A stretch of 64,000 nucleotides of DNA from Lachnospiraceae bacterium (GTDB lineage: Bacteria > Bacillota > Clostridia > Lachnospirales > Lachnospiraceae): NCBI GenBank assembly GCA_015057005.1, contig SVFF01000001.1:248001-312000 (forward strand). The letters run 5' to 3'. Shown here piece after piece: positions 16,403 through 29,200 of the stretch. The notes under the pieces were generated by a model. It did not search any database. It had not been told where the DNA came from and worked only from the letters and a program-made list of their open reading frames with translations. Made by a program: the position numbers and the translations under genes. The first letter of the stretch is position 1, and each line of letters begins with the position of its first letter.

Positions 16403-16538
16403 CAACGAGAAGATTTACCTCGAAAATACTTCGTATTTCCTCGGTCGCGGCAGTCGCCGCTTATAAATAAGCATAAAAATACCCGGAAGAACATAAATGC
16501 TCTTCCGGGATTCTTATGCTCATTTAATCTTCTCGTTG
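16403..16538. repeat. Nested inverted repeats around the tuf terminator
   Basis: Outer arms CAACGAGAAGATT (16403-16415) and AATCTTCTCGTTG (16526-16538) are perfect 13-bp complements. Inside lie AAATAC-TTC-GTATTT, GCGGC-AGTC-GCCGC and the tuf terminator. The whole could fold into one long branched structure. Confidence 0.7.
16470..16520 (-). terminator. Terminator of tuf
   Basis: On the minus strand CCCGGAAGA / TCTTCCGGG is followed by TATTTTTATG. An outer AGCATAA / TTATGCT pairing extends the stem. Confidence 0.85.
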
Positions 16539-16550
16539 TTATCGCGGAGA

Positions 16551-17738
16551 TTACTCGATGATAGTAGCAACACGACCAGAACCAACGGTTCTACCACCTT
16601 CACGGATAGCGAAGGTAAGACCCTGCTCCATAGCGATGGGATGGATCAGCTCGATGGTCATCTCTACGTTATCACCAGGCATGCACATCTCGGTGCCAGC
16701 AGGCAGTGCGCAAACGCCGGTAACGTCGGTTGTTCTGAAGTAGAACTGAGGACGATAGTTGTTGAAGAAAGGAGTATGACGGCCACCTTCATCCTTGGTC
16801 AGAACGTAAACCTGAGCGGTGAACTTGGTGTGGCACTTAACGCTGCCGGGTTTGGAAAGAACCTGACCTCTTTCGATTTCAGTTCTCTGAACACCACGAA
16901 GCAGAGCACCGATGTTATCACCAGCCTGAGCCTCGTCAAGCATCTTACGGAACATCTCGATACCGGTTACAACGGTGGTCTTGGTCTCTTCCTTGATACC
17001 AACGATTTCAACCTGGTCATTCAGATGCAGAACACCACGCTCTACTCTACCAGTAGCAACGGTACCACGACCGGTAATGGTGAATACGTCCTCAACAGGC
17101 ATCAGGAAAGGCTTGTCAGTGTCACGCTCAGGATCAGGAATGTAGCTGTCAACAGTATCCATCAGCTCCATGATCTTGTCGCCCCAAGGACCCATGGGAT
17201 CTTCCAGAGCCATCAGAGCAGAACCCTTAACGATAGGGCAGTCTGTGAACTCGTACTCTTCGAGCTGCTCGGTGATTTCCATCTCAACCAGCTCTAACAG
17301 CTCCTCATCGTCAACCATGTCACACTTGTTCATGAATACAACGATGTAAGGAACGCCTACCTGACGGGACAGAAGGATGTGCTCCTTGGTCTGAGCCATA
17401 ACACCGTCAGTAGCAGCAACTACAAGGATAGCACCGTCCATCTGAGCAGCACCGGTGATCATGTTCTTTACATAGTCAGCGTGGCCAGGGCAGTCAACGT
17501 GTGCGTAGTGTCTAGCTTCGGTCTGGTACTCAACGTGAGCGGTAGAGATGGTGATACCACGCTCTCTCTCTTCGGGAGCCTTATCGATGTTCTCGAAATC
17601 AACCTTTGCGTTACCAGCTACTCTCTCAGCCAGAACCTTGGTGATAGCAGCGGTAGTAGTAGTTTTACCATGGTCAACGTGACCGATGGTACCAATGTTA
17701 CAATGGGGCTTAGTTCTTTCGAATTTAGCTTTAGCCAT
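16551..17738 (-). CDS. tuf: Elongation factor Tu
   Basis: A 395-residue GTPase that carries aminoacyl-tRNA to the ribosomal A site. G1 [10 protein letters not shown], the switch region RGITI, G3 [12 protein letters not shown] and G4 NKCD are all intact, and domains II and III are full length (ending [14 protein letters not shown]). AAGGAGG precedes the ATG. It is the last gene of the rpsL-rpsG-fusA-tuf group but also has its own promoter in the 169-bp gap after fusA. A strong terminator follows. Confidence 0.98.
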   Translation of the reverse strand: MAKAKFERTKPHCNIGTIGHVDHGKTTTTAAITKVLAERVAGNAKVDFENIDKAPEERERGITISTAHVEYQTEARHYAHVDCPGHADYVKNMITGAAQMDGAILVVAATDGVMAQTKEHILLSRQVGVPYIVVFMNKCDMVDDEELLELVEMEITEQLEEYEFTDCPIVKGSALMALEDPMGPWGDKIMELMDTVDSYIPDPERDTDKPFLMPVEDVFTITGRGTVATGRVERGVLHLNDQVEIVGIKEETKTTVVTGIEMFRKMLDEAQAGDNIGALLRGVQRTEIERGQVLSKPGSVKCHTKFTAQVYVLTKDEGGRHTPFFNNYRPQFYFRTTDVTGVCALPAGTEMCMPGDNVEMTIELIHPIAMEQGLTFAIREGGRTVGSGRVATIIE

Positions 17739-17833
17739 TTTGAAAATCCTCCTTGAAATAGTGAATCTTGTTATTTTTCTTCCGCCGAAGTGGTATTTTA
17801 CGCACTCGGCGCTAATTTACTCGGCTACCTCTG

Positions 17834-17862
17834 ATTATATTAAATAATCAGAGGTTTTTCAA
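17834..17862 (-). promoter_or_regulatory. Internal promoter of tuf, set in a hairpin
   Basis: TTGAAA-17 bp-TATAAT on the minus strand. The -10 lies inside a perfect 11-bp inverted repeat (CCTCTGATTAT at 17828-17838 / ATAATCAGAGG at 17844-17854). In the plus direction this repeat is followed by TTTTTC. Confidence 0.75.
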
Positions 17863-17907
17863 GTCATTTTTACGCTTTTACAAGCATTTATTTAGCTATA
17901 AGGGCTA

Positions 17908-20025
17908 TTATTTGGCTTTTGCTGCCAGAACCTTCTCCTGAACGTTCTTAGGTACCTGCTCGTACTTCTCGAAGAACATAGAGTAGTTACCACGACCCTG
18001 GGTCTTGGAACGCAGGTCAGTGGAGTAACCGAACATCTCGGACAGAGGAACGTAACCACGAACCAGCTTACCGCCGCCGATGTCCTCCATACCTTCGATA
18101 CGACCACGACGGGAGTTGATGTCACCGATAACATCACCCATGTACTCTTCAGGCATGGTTACTTCAACCTTCATGATAGGCTCCATAAGAACGGGAGATG
18201 CCTTCTGCATTGCATCCTTGAATGCCATGGAACCGGCAATGTGGAATGCCATTTCAGAGGAGTCAACCTCATGGTAGGAACCATCATATACATTTGCATA
18301 TACACCAACAACAGGGAATCCGCCAAGGATACCTGCCTTGGTAGCTTCTTCGATACCTTCGCCGACTGCAGGGATGTATTCCTTAGGAATAGCACCACCA
18401 ACAACGGTGGACTCGAACTTGAACAGCTGCTCGCCGTTGGGGTCCATAGGCTCGAATTTAACTTTACAGTGACCATACTGACCACGACCACCGGACTGCT
18501 TAGCGTACTTGGAGTCAACTTCAACAGCCTTGGTAATAGCTTCTTTGTAAGCAACCTGAGGAGCACCTACGTTAGCCTCTACCTTGAATTCTCGAAGCAG
18601 TCTGTCAACGATGATCTCCAGATGCAGCTCACCCATACCTGCGATAATGGTCTGGCCGGTTTCCTGATTGGTATGAGCACGGAAGGTAGGATCTTCTTCT
18701 GCAAGTTTTGCAAGAGCTTCACCCATCTTACCCTGACCAGCTTTGGTCTTGGGCTCAATTGCCAGCTCGATAACGGGCTCAGGGAACTCCATGGACTCAA
18801 GGATTACGGGATGCTGATCATCACAGATGGTATCACCGGTAGAGGTGAACTTGAAACCAACTGCTGCAGCGATATCACCGGAGTATACCTTGTCCAGCTC
18901 AGCACGCTTGTTAGCATGCATCTGCAGGATACGGCCTACACGTTCCTTCTTATCCTTGGTAGCATTTAATACGTAGGAACCGGAATTCATGGTACCGGAG
19001 TACACACGGAAGTATGCCAGCTTACCTACGAAGGGGTCGGTCATGATCTTGAATGCCAATGCAGAGAAAGGCTCTTCATCAGAAGAGTGTCTCTCGATCT
19101 CGTTACCTTCCAGGTCAACACCCTTGATAGCAGGGATATCGATAGGAGAAGGCATAAACTCGATAACTGCATCCAGAAGCTTCTGAACACCCTTATTTCT
19201 GTATGCGGTACCGCAGCAAACAGGTACTGCTGTACACTCACAGGTTCCTTTTCTCAGTGCAGCTTTTAACTGCTCGTTGGTAGGCTCCTCGCCTTCCAGA
19301 TAAGCCATCATCAGCTCATCGTCCAGCTCACAGATCTTCTCTACCAGCTCTTCACGATACATTTCTGCATCGTCTTTCATATCATCGGGAATCTCACAAA
19401 CGGTGATGTCATCACCCTTGTCATCGTTGTAGATGTAAGCCTGCATTTCGAACAGGTCAACGATTCCCTTGAACTCATCTTCTTTACCGATAGGTAACTG
19501 GATGCAGATAGCATTCTTACCAAGTCTGTTCTTGATCTGCTCAACTGCACCATAGAAGTTTGCACCTAAGATGTCCATCTTGTTGATGAAAGCCATACGA
19601 GGTACATTGTAGGTATCAGCCTGACGCCATACGTTCTCAGACTGAGGCTCAACGCCACCCTTAGCACAGAATACACCTACAGCACCGTCAAGTACACGAA
19701 GTGAACGCTCAACTTCTACTGTAAAGTCTACGTGACCAGGGGTATCGATGATGTTGATACGATGCTCCAGAGCGCCGGGCTTAGCTTTGCAGTTTTCCTG
19801 CAGAGTCCAATGACAGGTAGTAGCAGCAGAAGTAATGGTAATACCTCTCTCCTGCTCCTGAGCCATCCAGTCCATGGTAGCGGTACCTTCATGGGTGTCA
19901 CCGATCTTGTAGTTAACACCGGTGTAGTAAAGAATACGCTCTGTGGTTGTAGTCTTACCAGCATCAATATGGGCCATAATACCAATATTTCTGGTTCTCT
20001 CTAACGGATATTCTCTTCCAGCCAA
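17908..20025 (-). CDS. fusA: Elongation factor G
   Basis: The translocase GTPase of protein synthesis, 705 residues from the chosen start. The G domain has [15 protein letters not shown], the switch [18 protein letters not shown] and NKMD. Domains II-V run to the normal C-terminus. The track begins at MILNQEEK, but the family start ([14 protein letters not shown]) coincides with a TTG codon at 20023-20025, eight bases after AGGAGG. The start is therefore a rare TTG. It is preceded by rpsG and followed by tuf, as usual. Confidence 0.97.
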   Translation of the reverse strand: MAGREYPLERTRNIGIMAHIDAGKTTTTERILYYTGVNYKIGDTHEGTATMDWMAQEQERGITITSAATTCHWTLQENCKAKPGALEHRINIIDTPGHVDFTVEVERSLRVLDGAVGVFCAKGGVEPQSENVWRQADTYNVPRMAFINKMDILGANFYGAVEQIKNRLGKNAICIQLPIGKEDEFKGIVDLFEMQAYIYNDDKGDDITVCEIPDDMKDDAEMYREELVEKICELDDELMMAYLEGEEPTNEQLKAALRKGTCECTAVPVCCGTAYRNKGVQKLLDAVIEFMPSPIDIPAIKGVDLEGNEIERHSSDEEPFSALAFKIMTDPFVGKLAYFRVYSGTMNSGSYVLNATKDKKERVGRILQMHANKRAELDKVYSGDIAAAVGFKFTSTGDTICDDQHPVILESMEFPEPVIELAIEPKTKAGQGKMGEALAKLAEEDPTFRAHTNQETGQTIIAGMGELHLEIIVDRLLREFKVEANVGAPQVAYKEAITKAVEVDSKYAKQSGGRGQYGHCKVKFEPMDPNGEQLFKFESTVVGGAIPKEYIPAVGEGIEEATKAGILGGFPVVGVYANVYDGSYHEVDSSEMAFHIAGSMAFKDAMQKASPVLMEPIMKVEVTMPEEYMGDVIGDINSRRGRIEGMEDIGGGKLVRGYVPLSEMFGYSTDLRSKTQGRGNYSMFFEKYEQVPKNVQEKVLAAKAK

Positions 20026-20105
20026 GATTTTTTCCTCCTGATTTAATATCAAAGCGACGGCCGAGCAATTCTCTCGAGCAAAGGCTCAAGAATTTGCAGG
20101 GCAAT

Positions 20106-20137
20106 CTGCATCTTAGAAACGATAGCAGGCAAACGCC
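20106..20137 (-). repeat. Duplicate of the rpsG 3' end
   Basis: This 32-bp stretch between rpsG and fusA matches the last codons and stop of rpsG (20157-20188) at 28 of 32 positions, including CGTTTCTAAGAT. It is followed by a perfect palindrome, CAAACGCC-GA-GGCGTTTG, and by further inverted repeats. Confidence 0.8.
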
Positions 20138-20163
20138 GAGGCGTTTGTTCAGCCAGCTGTATC

Positions 20164-20658
<495 letters not shown>

Positions 20659-20843
20659 TTAGATCATCGGTACTCACATGTGTTTCCCCAAGTGTTCGCG
20701 CTGTATATCTGTATTACAGAATTCCAACACTTTTCTTAGTTCGTTTAGTGGTACAAAGTCTGAAAACTACCACATAGTATAGCAGTTTTCCTCAGTACGC
20801 TGAAACTATTCCTGTTTCAAGAAAATTTTGCTTTCAAGAATAA

Positions 20844-21266
20844 TTACTTCTTTGCAGCTTTAGGTCTCTTAGCACCATACTTGGAACGAGCCTGTTTTCT
20901 GTTAGCTACACCAGCGGTATCAAGGGTACCACGGATGATGTGGTATCTGGTACCGGGCAAGTCCTTAACACGACCACCACGGATCAAAACAACGCTGTGC
21001 TCCTGCAGATTATGACCTTCACCGGGAATGTAGCTTGTAACTTCGATTCCGTTGGAAAGACGTACTCTGGCGATCTTTCTAAGAGCGGAGTTAGGCTTCT
21101 TAGGAGTAGTTGTCTTAACAGCAGTACATACACCACGCTTCTGGGGAGCAGATGCGTTAGTTGCTTTCTTGTGAAGAGAGTTGTAACCCTTCTGGAGAGC
21201 AGGTGCAGTAGACTTCTTCTCAGCAGTCTCACGTCCTTTTCTTACTAACTGGTTAAATGTCGGCAT
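20844..21266 (-). CDS. rpsL: 30S ribosomal protein S12
   Basis: A 140-residue decoding-centre protein. The streptomycin-related region [18 protein letters not shown] and [18 protein letters not shown] are wild-type in appearance. A GAGGTG sequence precedes the ATG. First gene of the str-type operon, with a strong promoter about 120 bp upstream. Confidence 0.98.
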   Translation of the reverse strand: MPTFNQLVRKGRETAEKKSTAPALQKGYNSLHKKATNASAPQKRGVCTAVKTTTPKKPNSALRKIARVRLSNGIEVTSYIPGEGHNLQEHSVVLIRGGRVKDLPGTRYHIIRGTLDTAGVANRKQARSKYGAKRPKAAKK

Positions 21267-21359
21267 TCTGTTTCACCTCTTTCTTTGTAAATAGTATAAA
21301 GTTTCCTGTGGCACTTCATACACGCTTTTGTATTGCAGAAGTTATCTTCACACAAAAAG

Positions 21360-21413
21360 AATGCATCCGAGTGCACACTAAAATAGTATACTTGCTCACG
21401 GATGCATTGTCAA
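21360..21413 (-). promoter_or_regulatory. rpsL operon promoter with overlapping dyad
   Basis: TTGACA (21408-21413) and TATACT (21385-21390) on the minus strand are 17 bp apart. A 10-bp inverted repeat places CGGATGCATT (21399-21408) across the spacer and -35 edge and AATGCATCCG (21360-21369) downstream of the start. This could be an operator, or in part a leader structure. Confidence 0.8.
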
Positions 21414-21513
21414 TCGTTTTTAAATATATTTTTTGTATTTTTTAAAGAACTCTCACCAGTGAATATGCGAATTCCGGCGGCAGCTGCGGGAGCGCGAAGC
21501 AGCTGACTTTCTA

Positions 21514-22356
21514 CTACTCTAACACCTCAAGATATCTCTGCAGCGCATCCTGCCAGGTGGGAAGCTTCTCGAAACCGTTGTCTGTAAGCTTTTCCTTACT
21601 CATACGGCTATTGGAAGGACGCTTGGCTTTGGCCGGATACTGATCTGCGCTCACGGGATCTACCTTCACATCAATACCTGCCTGACGGAAGATCTCGCAG
21701 GCAAACTCATACCAGGTACAGATGCCCTCGTTGGTAGCATGGTAAAAACCATACTTATCGGTGAGAACCATATCAACCAGCAGCTTTGCCAGATCATAAG
21801 TATAGGTAGGAGAACCAAACTGATCATTTACCACAGTCAGATGATCTCTGGTCCTGCCCAGATTCAGCATAGTCTTTACAAAGTTCTTGCCGTTGACACC
21901 GAATACCCAGGCAATGCGCACGATAAAATATTTCTCCAGCGTATTCTGTACTGCCAGTTCACCTTCATATTTGGTCTGGCCGTATACGTTCAAAGGATTA
22001 CGCTCATCATCCGGCTCCCAGGGACGTTCACCGGTTCCGTCAAACACATAGTCGGTACTGATGTAGATCATGGGAATATCCAGAGTCTTGCACATGTTGG
22101 CAATATTCTGTGTGCCTTCCGCATTTACTTTTCTGCACAGCTCTGCATTATCTTCTGCCGCATCCACCGCTGTATAAGCAGCACAGTGGATCACCGCATC
22201 AGGCGCAGCCTCTCCGATCACAGTATTTACACTGTCAGCATTTGTAATATCCATCTCCTGAATATCCACACCGATTGCTTCGATGCCGCGTTTCTCCAGC
22301 TCATTTACCACATCATATCCCAATTGTCCTCTGACACCTGTCACAAAAACCTTCAT
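21514..22356 (-). CDS. rfbD: dTDP-4-dehydrorhamnose reductase
   Basis: A 280-residue extended short-chain dehydrogenase. The Rossmann motif is VTGVRGQLGYDVV at the N-terminus. The catalytic serine/threonine lies in YISTDYVFDGTG and the Y-x3-K in NVYGQTKYEGE. It matches RfbD/RmlD, which makes dTDP-L-rhamnose by reducing the 4-keto sugar. The other rhamnose genes are not in the window, and its place between rpoC and rpsL is not typical. It has its own promoter and a 5' hairpin. The general family is certain; the exact sugar is less so. Confidence 0.8.
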   Translation of the reverse strand: MKVFVTGVRGQLGYDVVNELEKRGIEAIGVDIQEMDITNADSVNTVIGEAAPDAVIHCAAYTAVDAAEDNAELCRKVNAEGTQNIANMCKTLDIPMIYISTDYVFDGTGERPWEPDDERNPLNVYGQTKYEGELAVQNTLEKYFIVRIAWVFGVNGKNFVKTMLNLGRTRDHLTVVNDQFGSPTYTYDLAKLLVDMVLTDKYGFYHATNEGICTWYEFACEIFRQAGIDVKVDPVSADQYPAKAKRPSNSRMSKEKLTDNGFEKLPTWQDALQRYLEVLE

Positions 22357-22377
22357 AAGAGACCTCCTTACATTACA

Positions 22378-22408
22378 ACAGAGTGAGTGCCGTCGGCTCT
22401 CACTCTGT
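22378..22408 (-). other. 5' leader hairpin of rfbD
   Basis: ACAGAGTGAG / CTCACTCTGT form a 10-bp stem at the very start of the predicted rfbD transcript. It lies between the promoter and the ribosome binding site and has no T-tract on this strand. It could protect the mRNA 5' end, or help end rpoC transcripts. Confidence 0.55.
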
Positions 22409-22410
22409 CT

Positions 22411-22439
22411 ATTATATCATATTAAATACGATACTACAA
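22411..22439 (-). promoter_or_regulatory. Promoter of rfbD
   Basis: TTGTAG-17 bp-TATAAT on the minus strand, directly after the rpoC stop codon. Confidence 0.6.
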
Positions 22440-22446
22440 CTGATGA

Positions 22447-25400
22447 TTATTCTTCAGTGATAACAGCTTCTTCCTCTTCGAAATCTACTGCATCCACTTC
22501 CGCATCAAGTTCTTCTGCATCCAGCTCTGCATCGGACAGTTCCACATCTTCCTCGAATGATGCGGTCTCCTCCCCGGTGTAGTAATCCACATCGTAGCTT
22601 ACTTCGGGAGTCTCACCGGTGCTCAGTCTGGTGTTGCGGTATCTCTTCATACCGGTACCGGCAGGAATCAGCTTACCGATGATAACGTTTTCCTTCAGAC
22701 CGATCAAAGGATCGATCTTGCCCTTGATTGCAGCTTCAGTCAGAACCTTTGTGGTCTCCTGGAAGGATGCTGCGGACAGGAAGGAATTGGTTGCCAGTGC
22801 AGCCTTGGTAATACCCATGATGATCTGCTTACCTTCAGCAGGCTCCTTGCCCTCTGCGATCAGCTGCTCATTCATATCTTCGAAATCAAGAATATCTACC
22901 AGTGTGCCGGGAAGGAACTCTGCGTCACCGTTATTCTCAATGCGAACCTTCTTCAGCATCTGACGTACCAGCACCTCAATGTGCTTGTCGGCGATATCTA
23001 CACCCTGGAGACGGTATACACGCTGAACCTCACGGAGCATGTAGTCCTGTACTGCGCGAACACCCTTGATCTTTAACAGGTCGTGAGGATTTACGCTACC
23101 TTCAGTCAGCTCATCGCCGGCCTCAAGGATCTGGCCATCCACGATCTTGATGCGGGAACCGTAAGGGATCAGGTATGCCTTAACATCGCCGGTCTCTTCA
23201 TTGGTGATCACAACTTCACGTTTCTTCTTGGTATCACGGATCTCTGCTTTACCACCGAACTCTGCGATGATTGCAAGTCCCTTAGGCTTTCTAGCCTCGA
23301 AAAGCTCCTCTACACGGGGAAGACCCTGTGTGATATCGTCACCCGCTACACCACCGGTGTGGAAGGTTCTCATGGTCAGCTGTGTACCGGGCTCACCGAT
23401 GGACTGTGCTGCGATAATACCAACAGCTTCACCTACCTGAACTGCTTCACCGGTAGCCATGTTCGCACCGTAACATTTAGCACAAATACCATTCTTGGAA
23501 CGGCAGTTTAAGATATTTCTGATCTTTACTTCCTCGATAGGCTCACCGCTTTCGTTGACGCCTACGCTGAGGATCTTTGCAGCACGGCTGGGAGTGATCA
23601 TATGGTTACGCTTAACGATCATGTTGCCGTCTCTGTCACAAATATCGTTGCAGGAATATCTTCCTGTAATTCTATCCTTCAGACTTTCGATGGTCTCCTT
23701 ACCGTCCATGAATGCCTTAACAACCATACCGGGAATTTCGTTCTTGCCTTCGCAGCAGTCAACCTCACGGATGATCAGCTCCTGGGATACGTCAACCATT
23801 CGACGTGTCAGATAACCGGAGTCAGCGGTACGCAGCGCTGTATCGGACAGACCCTTACGTGCACCGTGCGCAGACATGAAGTATTCCAGTACGTCCAGAC
23901 CTTCACGGAAGTTGGACTTGATGGGCAGCTCAATGGTTCTACCGGTTGTATCAGCCATCAGACCACGCATACCAGCCAGCTGTTTGATCTGCTGGTTGGA
24001 ACCACGCGCACCGGAGTCAGCCATCATGTAGATATTGTTGTACTTATCCAGACCTGCCAGCAGTACCTCGGTCAGTTCCTTATCGGTCTCGTTCCAGGTC
24101 TCAACTACTGCACGGTATCTCTCTTCTTCGGTGATGAGACCACGACGGTAGTTTGCGGAAATCTTATCAACAGTTGCCTGTGCAGCAGCCAGCATCTCGG
24201 GCTTCTTCTCAGGCACGGTCATATCGGAAATGGAAACGGTCATAGCAGCTCTGGTAGAGTACTTGTAACCGATTGCCTTAACATCATCCAGTACCTCAGC
24301 GGTCTTGGAAGCACCGTGGGTGTTGATGACTTTCTCCAGGATCTGCTTCAGCTGCTTCTTACCTACGTGGAAGTCAACCTCCAGCTTCAGGAATTCCTCT
24401 GCGTTGCTTCTGTCCACATAGCCCAAATCCTGAGGAAGGATCTCGTTGAAGATGAAACGTCCCAGAGTGGATTCCACATTGCCCTGAACCTCTTCACCAT
24501 CTGCATTGGTCTTGGTGACACGGACGGTGATTCTGGAGTGCAGGGTGATTACCTGGTTCTCATATGCCAAAATTGCTTCGTTTACATTCTTGAAGAACTT
24601 ACCTTCTCCCTTAGCGCCGGGTCTCTCCTGAGTCAGGTAGTAAATACCAAGTACCATATCCTGGGAAGGAACGGCTACAGGGCCACCGTCGGAGGGCTTC
24701 AGAAGGTTGTTGGGGGACAGAAGCAGGAATCTGCACTCTGCCTGGGCCTCTACGGACAGAGGAAGGTGTACAGCCATCTGGTCACCGTCGAAGTCAGCGT
24801 TGAATGCGGTACATACAAGGGGATGAAGCTTGATAGCCTTACCCTCTACCAGGACGGGCTCAAATGCCTGGATACCAAGTCTGTGCAGTGTAGGAGCACG
24901 ATTCAGCATTACGGGGTGCTCTTTAATTACTTCTTCCAGCACATCCCAAACCTGAGTGTCCAGTCTCTCTACTAATTTCTTGGCATTCTTAACGTTCTGG
25001 CTGATACCCTTGGATACAAGCTCCTTCATAACGAAGGGCTTGAAGAGCTCGATTGCCATCTCTTTAGGCAGACCGCACTGATAAATCTTCAGTTCGGGGC
25101 CTACTACGATAACGGAACGTCCGGAGTAGTCTACACGCTTACCTAACAGGTTCTGACGGAAACGTCCACCCTTACCTTTCAGCATATCGGACAGGGACTT
25201 CAGTGCTCTGTTGCCGGGGCCGGTAACAGGACGTCCGCGTCTGCCGTTGTCGATCAGAGCGTCCACTGCTTCCTGGAGCATTCTCTTCTCATTGCGGACA
25301 ATGATGTCGGGAGCACCCAGCTCAAGCAGTCTCTTCAGACGGTTATTTCTATTGATAATTCTTCTGTAAAGGTCATTTAAATCGGAGGTTGCGAAACGTC

Positions 25401-26163
25401 CGCCATCCAGCTGCACCATGGGACGCAGATCGGGGGGAATCACAGGGATTGCATCCATGATCATCCACTCAGGCTTGTTGCCTGAACCGCGGAAAGCTTC
25501 CACTACTTCCAGTCTCTTGATGATACGGGCACGCTTCTGTCCGGAGGACTCTTTCAGGCCGGTCTTCAGTTCAACAGCCTCGGTCTCCAGATCAATTGCC
25601 TGCAGCAGCTCCTTGATAGCCTCTGCACCCATGCCCACACGGAACTTGTTGCCCCATGTCTCTCTTGCTTCCTGGTACTCTCTCTCAGACAGGATCTGCT
25701 TGTATTCCAGGTTGGTCTCGCCGGCATCCAGTACAATATAGGAAGCAAAATACAGAACCTTCTCCAGAATTCTGGGGGACAGATCCAGTATCAGACCCAT
25801 ACGGCTGGGGATACCCTTGAAATACCAGATGTGGGACACAGGAGCAGCCAGCTCAATGTGACCCATGCGCTCTCTGCGGACAGTTGCCTTGGTAACCTCA
25901 ACTCCGCATCGGTCGCAGACTACACCTTTATATCTGATTTTCTTATATTTACCACAATGACACTCCCAGTCCTTGCTGGGTCCGAAGATCTTCTCACAGA
26001 ACAGACCGTCTCTCTCAGGTTTTAAAGTTCTGTAGTTGATTGTCTCCGGCTTCAACACCTCACCATGGGACCACTCGCGGACTTTGTCCGGGGAAGCTAA
26101 TCCAATTTTGATGGCATCAAATGTCATAGGCTGGTAGGTTGTTTCATTCTTTGTTTCTGACAT
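22447..26163 (-). CDS. rpoC: RNA polymerase beta' subunit
   Basis: The 1238-residue large catalytic subunit. The N-terminal zinc ribbon [20 protein letters not shown], the clamp helices, the magnesium-binding loop [12 protein letters not shown], the bridge/trigger region and the second zinc site ([13 protein letters not shown]) are all present. The C-terminus carries an acidic tail of about 35 residues ([20 protein letters not shown]). The start is taken at the ATG of MSETKNE, eight bases after AAGGGAG. The track begins at a GTG three codons earlier. It follows rpoB by about 50 bp. Confidence 0.98.
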   Translation of the reverse strand: MSETKNETTYQPMTFDAIKIGLASPDKVREWSHGEVLKPETINYRTLKPERDGLFCEKIFGPSKDWECHCGKYKKIRYKGVVCDRCGVEVTKATVRRERMGHIELAAPVSHIWYFKGIPSRMGLILDLSPRILEKVLYFASYIVLDAGETNLEYKQILSEREYQEARETWGNKFRVGMGAEAIKELLQAIDLETEAVELKTGLKESSGQKRARIIKRLEVVEAFRGSGNKPEWMIMDAIPVIPPDLRPMVQLDGGRFATSDLNDLYRRIINRNNRLKRLLELGAPDIIVRNEKRMLQEAVDALIDNGRRGRPVTGPGNRALKSLSDMLKGKGGRFRQNLLGKRVDYSGRSVIVVGPELKIYQCGLPKEMAIELFKPFVMKELVSKGISQNVKNAKKLVERLDTQVWDVLEEVIKEHPVMLNRAPTLHRLGIQAFEPVLVEGKAIKLHPLVCTAFNADFDGDQMAVHLPLSVEAQAECRFLLLSPNNLLKPSDGGPVAVPSQDMVLGIYYLTQERPGAKGEGKFFKNVNEAILAYENQVITLHSRITVRVTKTNADGEEVQGNVESTLGRFIFNEILPQDLGYVDRSNAEEFLKLEVDFHVGKKQLKQILEKVINTHGASKTAEVLDDVKAIGYKYSTRAAMTVSISDMTVPEKKPEMLAAAQATVDKISANYRRGLITEEERYRAVVETWNETDKELTEVLLAGLDKYNNIYMMADSGARGSNQQIKQLAGMRGLMADTTGRTIELPIKSNFREGLDVLEYFMSAHGARKGLSDTALRTADSGYLTRRMVDVSQELIIREVDCCEGKNEIPGMVVKAFMDGKETIESLKDRITGRYSCNDICDRDGNMIVKRNHMITPSRAAKILSVGVNESGEPIEEVKIRNILNCRSKNGICAKCYGANMATGEAVQVGEAVGIIAAQSIGEPGTQLTMRTFHTGGVAGDDITQGLPRVEELFEARKPKGLAIIAEFGGKAEIRDTKKKREVVITNEETGDVKAYLIPYGSRIKIVDGQILEAGDELTEGSVNPHDLLKIKGVRAVQDYMLREVQRVYRLQGVDIADKHIEVLVRQMLKKVRIENNGDAEFLPGTLVDILDFEDMNEQLIAEGKEPAEGKQIIMGITKAALATNSFLSAASFQETTKVLTEAAIKGKIDPLIGLKENVIIGKLIPAGTGMKRYRNTRLSTGETPEVSYDVDYYTGEETASFEEDVELSDAELDAEELDAEVDAVDFEEEEAVITEE

Positions 26164-26211
26164 TAATGGCACTCCCTTCTATCTCTTACGAAAGTCTAAG
26201 ACAAGATACTC

Positions 26212-29200
26212 TTAAAATTCCTCATCCTCGTAGCTATCGTCAAAATCTGCTTCGAAATCATCAGCAAAATCTTCCTCTGCAGTTACCAGTTCACCGCTCG
26301 CATCGTCGAACTCCTGGGTCTGATAGCCCAAACGGCTCAGTGAGTTGTTGTCGTAGTCGTCGTCATACTTGCGATCGCCTTCCATCTCATAACGGTAATC
26401 AGTATCACCATAGTCGATGGTTTCCATAAGTTCTACTTCAGTATTGTCCTCGCGAAGCACTCTTACATCCAGGCCGAGAGCCTGCAGTTCCTTCAGCAAT
26501 ACCTTGAAGGACTCAGGAATACCGGACTCAGGGATATTGTCGCCCTTGATAATAGCTTCGTAAGTCTTCACACGGCCTACAACGTCATCGGACTTCACAG
26601 TCAGAATCTCCTGCAGGGTGTAGGACGCACCGTACGCCTCAAGAGCCCAAACTTCCATTTCTCCGAATCTCTGGCCGCCGAACTGAGCTTTACCGCCCAG
26701 AGGCTGCTGTGTTACCAGGGAGTACGGTCCGGTGGAACGTGCGTGGATCTTATCATCTACCAGATGGTGGAGCTTCAGGTAGTGCATGTGTCCGATGGTT
26801 ACAGGACCGTCGAAATATTCACCGGTTCTGCCGTCGCGGAGACGAACCTTACCGTCGCGGGAAATAGGCACGCCCTCCCAAACCTTTCTGTGGTCACGGT
26901 TCTCGGACAGATACTGCATTACTTCGGGAAGGAGTTCTTCCTCGTGCAGGCTTGCAAAGGTAGGAGCACTCTCATCATAAGCAACGCCTTCCTTCTCTGC
27001 TCTCTCTTTTGCCTCAGCGGCATCGAAAGGCAGGTTTACATAGTCGTTTGCCAGATCCAGAGTATCCATGATATCCTTCTCGTTTGCACCGTCAAATACG
27101 GGAGTGGCAACATTGAAGCCAAGAGCTCTTGCTGCCAGAGACAGATGAATCTCAAGCACCTGTCCAATGTTCATACGGGAAGGTACGCCCAGAGGGTTCA
27201 GCACGATATCGAGAGGACGGCCGTTAGGCAGGTAAGGCATATCTTCTACAGGTAATACGCGGGAAACTACACCCTTGTTACCGTGACGGCCAGCCATCTT
27301 ATCACCTACGGAAATCTTTCTCTTCTGTGCAATATAAATACGAACGGCCATATTTACGCCGGGGGATAATTCATCGCTGTTTTCACGGGTAAATACCTTG
27401 GCATCTACAACGATACCATATTCACCGTGAGGAACCTTAAGGGAAGTATCTCTTACTTCTCTTGCCTTTTCACCGAAGATCGCACGGAGCAGTCTTTCCT
27501 CTGCGGTCAGCTCGGTCTCTCCCTTAGGAGTAACCTTACCTACCAGGATATCACCTGCGCGGACCTCAGCACCGATACGGATGATACCTCTGTCATCCAG
27601 ATCTTTCAGCGCATCATCACCAACACCGGGAACATCTCGGGTAATCTCTTCGGGTCCCAGCTTGGTATCACGTGCTTCTGCTTCATACTCTTCAATGTGA
27701 ACGGAGGTATATACATCATCCTGTACAAGTCTTTCACTTAACAGAACAGCATCCTCGTAGTTGTAACCTTCCCAGGTCATAAAGCCGATCAGAGGGTTCT
27801 TACCCAGTGCCAGCTCACCCATGGAGGTGGAAGGACCGTCTGCGATTACCTGGCCGGCTTCTACATGCATGCCCTTCTGTACGATGGGTCTCTGGTTGTA
27901 GCAGTTGGACTGGTTACTTCTGGAGAACTTGGTCAGATGATACTCTACCTTTTCTCCGTCATCACAGGTCATTCTGATCATATTGGAGGAAGCGTATGTT
28001 ATGGTACCAGCCTTCTTAGCAACCACACAAACACCGGAGTCAACTGCTGCCTTCACTTCCATACCGGTACCTACTACAGGAGCCTCGGTGGTAAGAAGGG
28101 GCACTGCCTGACGCTGCATGTTGGAACCCATCAGCGCACGGTTCGCATCGTCGTTCTCCAGGAAAGGAATCAGAGCGGTAGCCACGGAGAATACCATCTT
28201 GGGGGATACGTCCATGTAATCGAACATGGTCTTAGGATACTCCTGAGTCTCTTCACGGTAACGGCCGGATACGGTCTTACGCACGAAGTGACCCTCTGCA
28301 TCCAGAGCCTCGTTCGCCTGAGCTACATGGTAGTTATCCTCTTCATCAGCTGTCATATAAACAACTTCTTCTGTTACGCGAGGATTTGCCGCGTCAGTCT
28401 TGTCGATCACACGGTAAGGTGCCTCAACAAAACCGTATTCATTAATTCTTGCATAGCTTGCAAGAGAGTTGATCAGACCGATGTTAGGACCTTCGGGAGT
28501 CTCGATAGGACACATTCTTCCGTAATGGGAGTAGTGTACGTCTCGAACCTCGAATCCGGCACGGTCTCTGGACAGACCACCGGGACCCAGTGCGGACAGA
28601 CGTCTCTTATGTGTCAGCTCACCCAGAGGGTTATTCTGATCCATGAACTGGGACAGCTGGGAGGAACCGAAGAATTCCTTAACAGCCGCAGTTACGGGCT
28701 TGATATTGATCAGGGACTGAGGAGAAATATCCTCAGCATCATGGGTGGTCATACGCTCACGTACCACTCTCTCCATTCTGGAAAGACCGATACGGTACTG
28801 GTTCTGGAGCAGTTCACCCACTGCACGGATACGTCTGTTGCCCAGATGGTCGATATCGTCATCGTTGCCCAGACCGTACTCCAGATGCATGTTATAGTTG
28901 ATGGAAGCAATGATATCTTCCTTAGTAATATGCTTAGGTACCAGTTCGTAAGCATTCTTCTTGATTGCCTCAGCCAGACCTTCAGCATCATCACCGAACT
29001 CCTCAATGATCTGAGCCAGAACAGGATAGTAAACCTTCTCTGTGATGCCCAATTCCTTAGGATTGCAGTCAACATAGCTGGTAATATCTACCATCATGTT
29101 GGACAATACTTTTACGTTTCTTTCCTCAGTCTGAATGTATACGAAAGGAACAGCTGCGTTCTGGATCGTATCTGCCAGTGCGGCAGTAACCTTATCACCT

